A DNA stretch of 15,875 nucleotides, taken from positions 1 through 15,875 of the forward strand of contig CAYOTO010000064.1 of the NCBI GenBank assembly GCA_964406945.1. Reading direction: 5' to 3'. Source of the DNA: UBA2266 sp964406945. GTDB taxonomy: Bacteria > Planctomycetota > Phycisphaerae > Sedimentisphaerales > Anaerobacaceae. The first letter of the stretch is position 1; each line of letters opens with the position of its first letter. A program made the position numbers and the translations under genes. This document shows, piece after piece, positions 12,442-15,875 of this stretch. The notes beneath the pieces were generated by a model. The model ran no database searches. It saw nothing but the letters and a program-made list of their open reading frames with translations, and was not told the origin of the DNA.

Positions 12442-14025
12442 ATGGACGCCATGGTACTTGCGATGAGCGATGCTGTGGCTGTGGCAGCTATCATTGTCGC
12501 TCTGGCGGCCGGTGCGGGCGGAATGTACTTCGTCCAGCACCTCAAGGCCAAAGCCAGAAAGGATACCTTCGAACAGGATCTTCAGCGACAGATCGATGGT
12601 GCGAAGAAAGAGGCGGAAAATATTCTCAAATCCGCCCGACTCGATGCGGCAGCCGAGCAGATCAAAAAGCGGGAGGAATTCAGCAAAGAAGCCGACCAGA
12701 TCCGGGGCGAGCTTCGGGAAATTGAGAATCGGCTTACCAAGCGGGAAGATACGCTGGACCGGCAGGCCGAAACGCTTCAGCAGAAGGAAAAAGGACTCGA
12801 AAAACGGGATGAGGAGATCCAGCGCAGGCTGGACAACCTGGCCCAGAAAGACAAGCAGCTTTCGGTTACCATGGCCCAGCAGAAGAATCAGCTTCTGAAG
12901 ATTACGGCCATGGGTATGGAAGAGGCCAAGGCTCTGCTGCTGCAGCGGCTGGAAGATGAGTGCGAGCACGAAATGTCGGGGCTTATTCAGCGTAAGGTCG
13001 ACGAGGCCGCGGAGACCGCCGATGAGAAGAGCAGAGAAATCATAAGTTCGGCGATTCAGCGCTATGCGGCCGAACAGACCTGCGAGGCCACCGTTTCGAC
13101 GGTCGAAATACCAAACGACGATATGAAGGGCCGGATCATCGGCCGCGAAGGCCGCAATATTCGGGCGTTCGAGAAGGCCACGGGCGTCGATGTGATAGTC
13201 GACGATACGCCGGGCATGATCGTGGTCAGTGGGTTCAATCCGGTCCGCCGCGAGGTGGCCAGGTTGAGCATGGAGCGGCTGATTCAGGACGGGCGAATTC
13301 ACCCGTCGAGGATTGAAGAACTTGTCGGTCAGACCCGCAAGGAAGTGAACACCAAGATTCTGCAGATCGGTAAGGACGCCGCGGTTGAGACCAATACCCG
13401 CGGGCTGAGCAACAAGGTTCTGAGCCTGCTGGGGGCGCTTAGTTTTCGCACCAGTTACGGTCAGAACGTGCTGCGGCACAGCGTGGAAGTATCATATCTG
13501 TCGCAGGTCATGGCCGATGAACTGGGGCTTGATGGAACGGTTGCCAGGCGGGCCGGGCTGCTGCACGATATCGGCAAGGCCATCGACCACGAGGTCGAGG
13601 GCAGCCACCCGGTGATCGGGGCCAATTACCTGAAGCGGTTCAACGAATCCGGCGTTATCCTCAATGCGGTGGAGGGCCACCACGGCGATGTTCCGCCGAA
13701 CAATCCGTACACTCCGCTGGTTGCGGCGGCCGATGCGATCAGTGCATCACGGCCGGGCGCCAGGCGAGAAACGCTGGAGCGGTATATCAAACGACTGGAA
13801 AAACTCGAGGAAATCGCAACGGGCTTCAAGGGAGTCGAAAACGCGTATGCGATTCAGGCCGGGCGCGAGATTCGCGTGATCGTGAGCGCTGATCAGGTGG
13901 ATGATGAGGCGGCCACAAAGGTCGCACGCGAAATCGCCAATAAGGTCGAGCAGGAAATGACCTATCCAGGGGAGATCCAGGTGACGCTGCTGCGAGAGGT
14001 CCGTTGCGTGGAATACGCGAAATAG
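12442..14025 (+). CDS. rny: Ribonuclease Y
   Basis: The 527-residue protein starts at ATG 12442 after GGTAGGGAAAC; ATG 12451 is an in-frame alternative. It has the full RNase Y layout and usual length (~520). Residues 8-34 are a transmembrane anchor (AVAVAAIIVALAAGAGGMYF). About 35-205 is a charged coiled coil. A KH RNA-binding domain begins near 228 with MKGRIIGREGRNIRAFE. The HD phosphohydrolase domain carries LRHSVEVSYLS, then LLHDIGKAID with His375-Asp376 as metal ligands, and GHHGDVPP. RNase Y is a membrane-bound endonuclease that begins mRNA decay in many bacteria lacking RNase E. I found no convincing promoter: TTGACT at 12393 and TATACA at 12420 are 21 bases apart. Codon third positions are G-rich, unlike the C-rich genes to the left, matching the regional skew change. 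Confidence 0.97.
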   Translation: MDAMVLAMSDAVAVAAIIVALAAGAGGMYFVQHLKAKARKDTFEQDLQRQIDGAKKEAENILKSARLDAAAEQIKKREEFSKEADQIRGELREIENRLTKREDTLDRQAETLQQKEKGLEKRDEEIQRRLDNLAQKDKQLSVTMAQQKNQLLKITAMGMEEAKALLLQRLEDECEHEMSGLIQRKVDEAAETADEKSREIISSAIQRYAAEQTCEATVSTVEIPNDDMKGRIIGREGRNIRAFEKATGVDVIVDDTPGMIVVSGFNPVRREVARLSMERLIQDGRIHPSRIEELVGQTRKEVNTKILQIGKDAAVETNTRGLSNKVLSLLGALSFRTSYGQNVLRHSVEVSYLSQVMADELGLDGTVARRAGLLHDIGKAIDHEVEGSHPVIGANYLKRFNESGVILNAVEGHHGDVPPNNPYTPLVAAADAISASRPGARRETLERYIKRLEKLEEIATGFKGVENAYAIQAGREIRVIVSADQVDDEAATKVAREIANKVEQEMTYPGEIQVTLLREVRCVEYAK

Positions 14026-14030
14026 GTTTG

Positions 14031-14056
14031 CAGTGCGTAGTGCGCGTTGCGTGGGC
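14031..14056. repeat. TGCG-rich low-complexity stretch between convergent genes
   Basis: Only 60 bases separate the rny stop from the stop of the convergent gene. The gap begins with repeated GTGCG/TTGCG words. I see no proper terminator hairpin with a T-run in the gap. The reverse strand would encode an NAHYAL-like peptide of the sort seen in junk intergenic repeats. Confidence 0.3.
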
Positions 14057-14085
14057 GGTGTCGGATGCGATTCAGGGGCTGAGTG

Positions 14086-15875
14086 TCAGGGTCGTTGGCA
14101 CCAGATGTCGGCGAGGAGCGCCAGGTCTCTGAGGTCGATTGTCTCTGAGTCGTCCATGTCGGTTCTGGCATTCCAATGCGGATGCGAACTGTCCTGAAGC
14201 CAGCGTGCGGCCATGAAGGCTATGTCCTCCTGGTCAATTCGAAAATCAAGGTCCAAGTCGCCTTTCATCAAGGGCGCTGAGATTTCGACCGTGTCTATGA
14301 ACGCGGCAGCCTTGACGGGGCTGTCGGGATCATTGGAATCGACCAAAAAGCACAGCACATACTCGCCCGGCTCAACCTGGTCGAGATCAAAGCGGACGGG
14401 ATCGGGAACAGCGGCCCAGGTGAATCCGAAGCAAGGATCAATCTGTTCGAACGACAGATCGGCCAAATCCACATGAGCCACCTCAATCGTCGTATCGCCT
14501 TTGTACATCCATATATCCAGGAACAACTGCTCCGGTTGGACCTGCTGTTGCGAGAGGAATATGCCGTAGTCAATCGTAAGCGTCCGGCCCAAATCGGTAA
14601 TCGGCAGGCCCTGCGAGAAGAACGCCGGGGACATCATTTCCATGTAGACGCCGCTCTCATCGGTACCGAAGCTTACGAATGTGTCCCAGAGCGCACTGAT
14701 ATTTTCGTCGATCTCTCTGGCGATGTTCTTGCCGCCTTCTACGAGCCATGACCCCAGATCGGATATCTTCTCACCGGCCCACTTGCTCCCTTCGTAAGTT
14801 ACATAGAATGTCGCTTCGCCAAAGTTGTTCAGGGTTCGCGTCCAGCCGTCCTTTGCACTGTAGTAGACATCCGGAAACAGATGCTCACCTTCGGCGACAT
14901 AAGTCTCAATCGCCTGCGCATGGCCGGTGGTCTGGTCGGTTACCGTTATGGCGACCTGCTCAATGACGCTCAAGGCTTCGGAGGCGTCGCCTTCGGTTGC
15001 GCCGTAGCTGGTCAGATCCAGTTCGAACGGAATGATCGTGTTCGTGGGTACGCTGGAGCGCGTGTAAGTCATGACCACGGGATCGCCTCTGAACTGCGGC
15101 GTTCCAGTCATGGTCTGAGACCAGGATGTGAATCCGGACGGCTCGGAATCGACGACAATATCGTCAGCGATGCCAAGGGACTCGCCATCAATTCGCAGGA
15201 TGCCCTTGAACCAGGATTTGAAATAAGAGCTGTGGTAGTTATTCCAGGTAGTTTCAAATTCATCCAGGGCCTCTTCCAGGCTGCTGAATACCCATTCAAC
15301 ACCCGTCACGCGCAGCAGTTCCGCGGTAACATCGTTCTTGACGAGGCCTTCGGCCCTGGCCTGTCCCATGGCCATCTTTGAAAGCTTCGCCGTGAGCATT
15401 TCGAAATCCCAGCGTCCTACGCTTCCCAGTTCATCTATGATGTGACTGGCATGACCGATGGCGCTGCCGTTTATCTCGATCCGCAAATTGACAGTGTGGT
15501 ATTCATCGACTTCGTCAGTTATGCGAAACCAGCCTCTTAACGTCGTGGTCAACTGCTGCTCGCGCCGGGCCTGGCATACCTGCACATCAGAGACCTTGTA
15601 CTCGACATCGGGGTCGTGCCCGGCATCGCCAATACGGCTCAGTTGTCCGGAATAAGTGGACTTTGCCAATGTCAGGTCAGCAGAACCAAGATCATTGTCC
15701 TGTACTTCGATAGCTTCATACGATGGAACAAGAAGGTTGAGGGTGTTGAGATAGAAGAGGTCATTGCTGCGATCAATAACTGTCATTTCGCCGCCGGTTT
15801 CAATGCCTGAAGCTTCAGTCATTATCAGGCGACCCGCATTTACACCCGCAGCATAGGGCACTTCAACTGTAAGAT
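14086..15875 (-). CDS. Secreted protein with C-terminal dockerin-like EF-hand pair (5' end outside window)
   Basis: The frame is open to the window edge; a GTG at 15861 is internal-looking and has in-frame codons before it (L-T-V-E-V), so the N-terminus is missing. About 596 residues are visible. The last ~60 contain two calcium-binding loops, DLDLDFRIDQEDIAFMAARW and DMDDSETIDLRDLALLADIW, arranged as in type I dockerins and in the dockerin-like tails common in Phycisphaerae. They may serve cell-surface or multi-protein attachment; classic cohesin partners are not visible here. Before them is a beta-rich stretch (TLTIDYGIFLSQQQVQ, then DQVEPGEYVLCFLVDSNDPD), like a CARDB/Ig-type domain. The upstream 400 residues are Asp/Glu/Thr-rich and I do not recognise them. 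Export is inferred from the domain, since no signal is visible. Convergent with rny. Confidence 0.8.
   Translation of the reverse strand, partial: LTVEVPYAAGVNAGRLIMTEASGIETGGEMTVIDRSNDLFYLNTLNLLVPSYEAIEVQDNDLGSADLTLAKSTYSGQLSRIGDAGHDPDVEYKVSDVQVCQARREQQLTTTLRGWFRITDEVDEYHTVNLRIEINGSAIGHASHIIDELGSVGRWDFEMLTAKLSKMAMGQARAEGLVKNDVTAELLRVTGVEWVFSSLEEALDEFETTWNNYHSSYFKSWFKGILRIDGESLGIADDIVVDSEPSGFTSWSQTMTGTPQFRGDPVVMTYTRSSVPTNTIIPFELDLTSYGATEGDASEALSVIEQVAITVTDQTTGHAQAIETYVAEGEHLFPDVYYSAKDGWTRTLNNFGEATFYVTYEGSKWAGEKISDLGSWLVEGGKNIAREIDENISALWDTFVSFGTDESGVYMEMMSPAFFSQGLPITDLGRTLTIDYGIFLSQQQVQPEQLFLDIWMYKGDTTIEVAHVDLADLSFEQIDPCFGFTWAAVPDPVRFDLDQVEPGEYVLCFLVDSNDPDSPVKAAAFIDTVEISAPLMKGDLDLDFRIDQEDIAFMAARWLQDSSHPHWNARTDMDDSETIDLRDLALLADIWCQRP

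Overview
The window looks like chromosomal DNA from a planctomycete, most likely Phycisphaerae/Sedimentisphaerales-like. Four things suggest this: three genes in a row carry Tat signals (a Gfo/Idh/MocA-type oxidoreductase and two sulfatases), a common planctomycete catabolic repertoire; a secreted protein ends in a dockerin-like EF-hand pair of the kind abundant in Phycisphaerae; RNase Y and YmdB are both present; and the gaps are rich in dispersed intergenic repeats. The taxonomy is inferred from gene families only.

Layout. 48-1526 (+) is an exported Gfo/Idh/MocA oxidoreductase. 1757-3100 (-) and 3386-4930 (+) are two divergent Tat-exported sulfatases sharing a 285-bp promoter region. Together these three form a small module for desulfating and modifying polysaccharides in the periplasm. 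5231-8677 (+) is a very large MscK/MscM-type mechanosensitive channel. 8737-9585 (-) is a YmdB-family phosphodiesterase convergent with the channel. 9586-10225 is a gene-free region with a 34-bp tandem repeat and a good sigma70-type promoter, which drives 10226-11173 (+), an unrecognised membrane-anchored protein. 11174-12441 is a 1.27-kb gene-free region with hairpins and repeats. 12442-14025 (+) is RNase Y. 14086 to the window end (-) is the C-terminal part of a secreted dockerin-like protein.

Two higher-level patterns stand out. First, the + strand has a strong excess of C over G from the left edge to about 11.2 kb whichever strand the genes use. It has G over C through RNase Y and roughly neutral to G-rich values after it. 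The sign change falls in the gene-free 11.2-12.4 kb block and has origin-like polarity. It also falls between ymdB and rny, which are adjacent in Bacillus-type genomes but here are divergent and 2.9 kb apart.

Second, four intergenic regions carry members of a short hairpin repeat whose 11-nt loop has the frame GAG-N5-(C/T)GA. The stem bases change in compensating fashion between copies, and all copies have the same orientation.

I saw no CRISPR array, rRNA, tRNA, transposase, phage gene or recognisable defence system.
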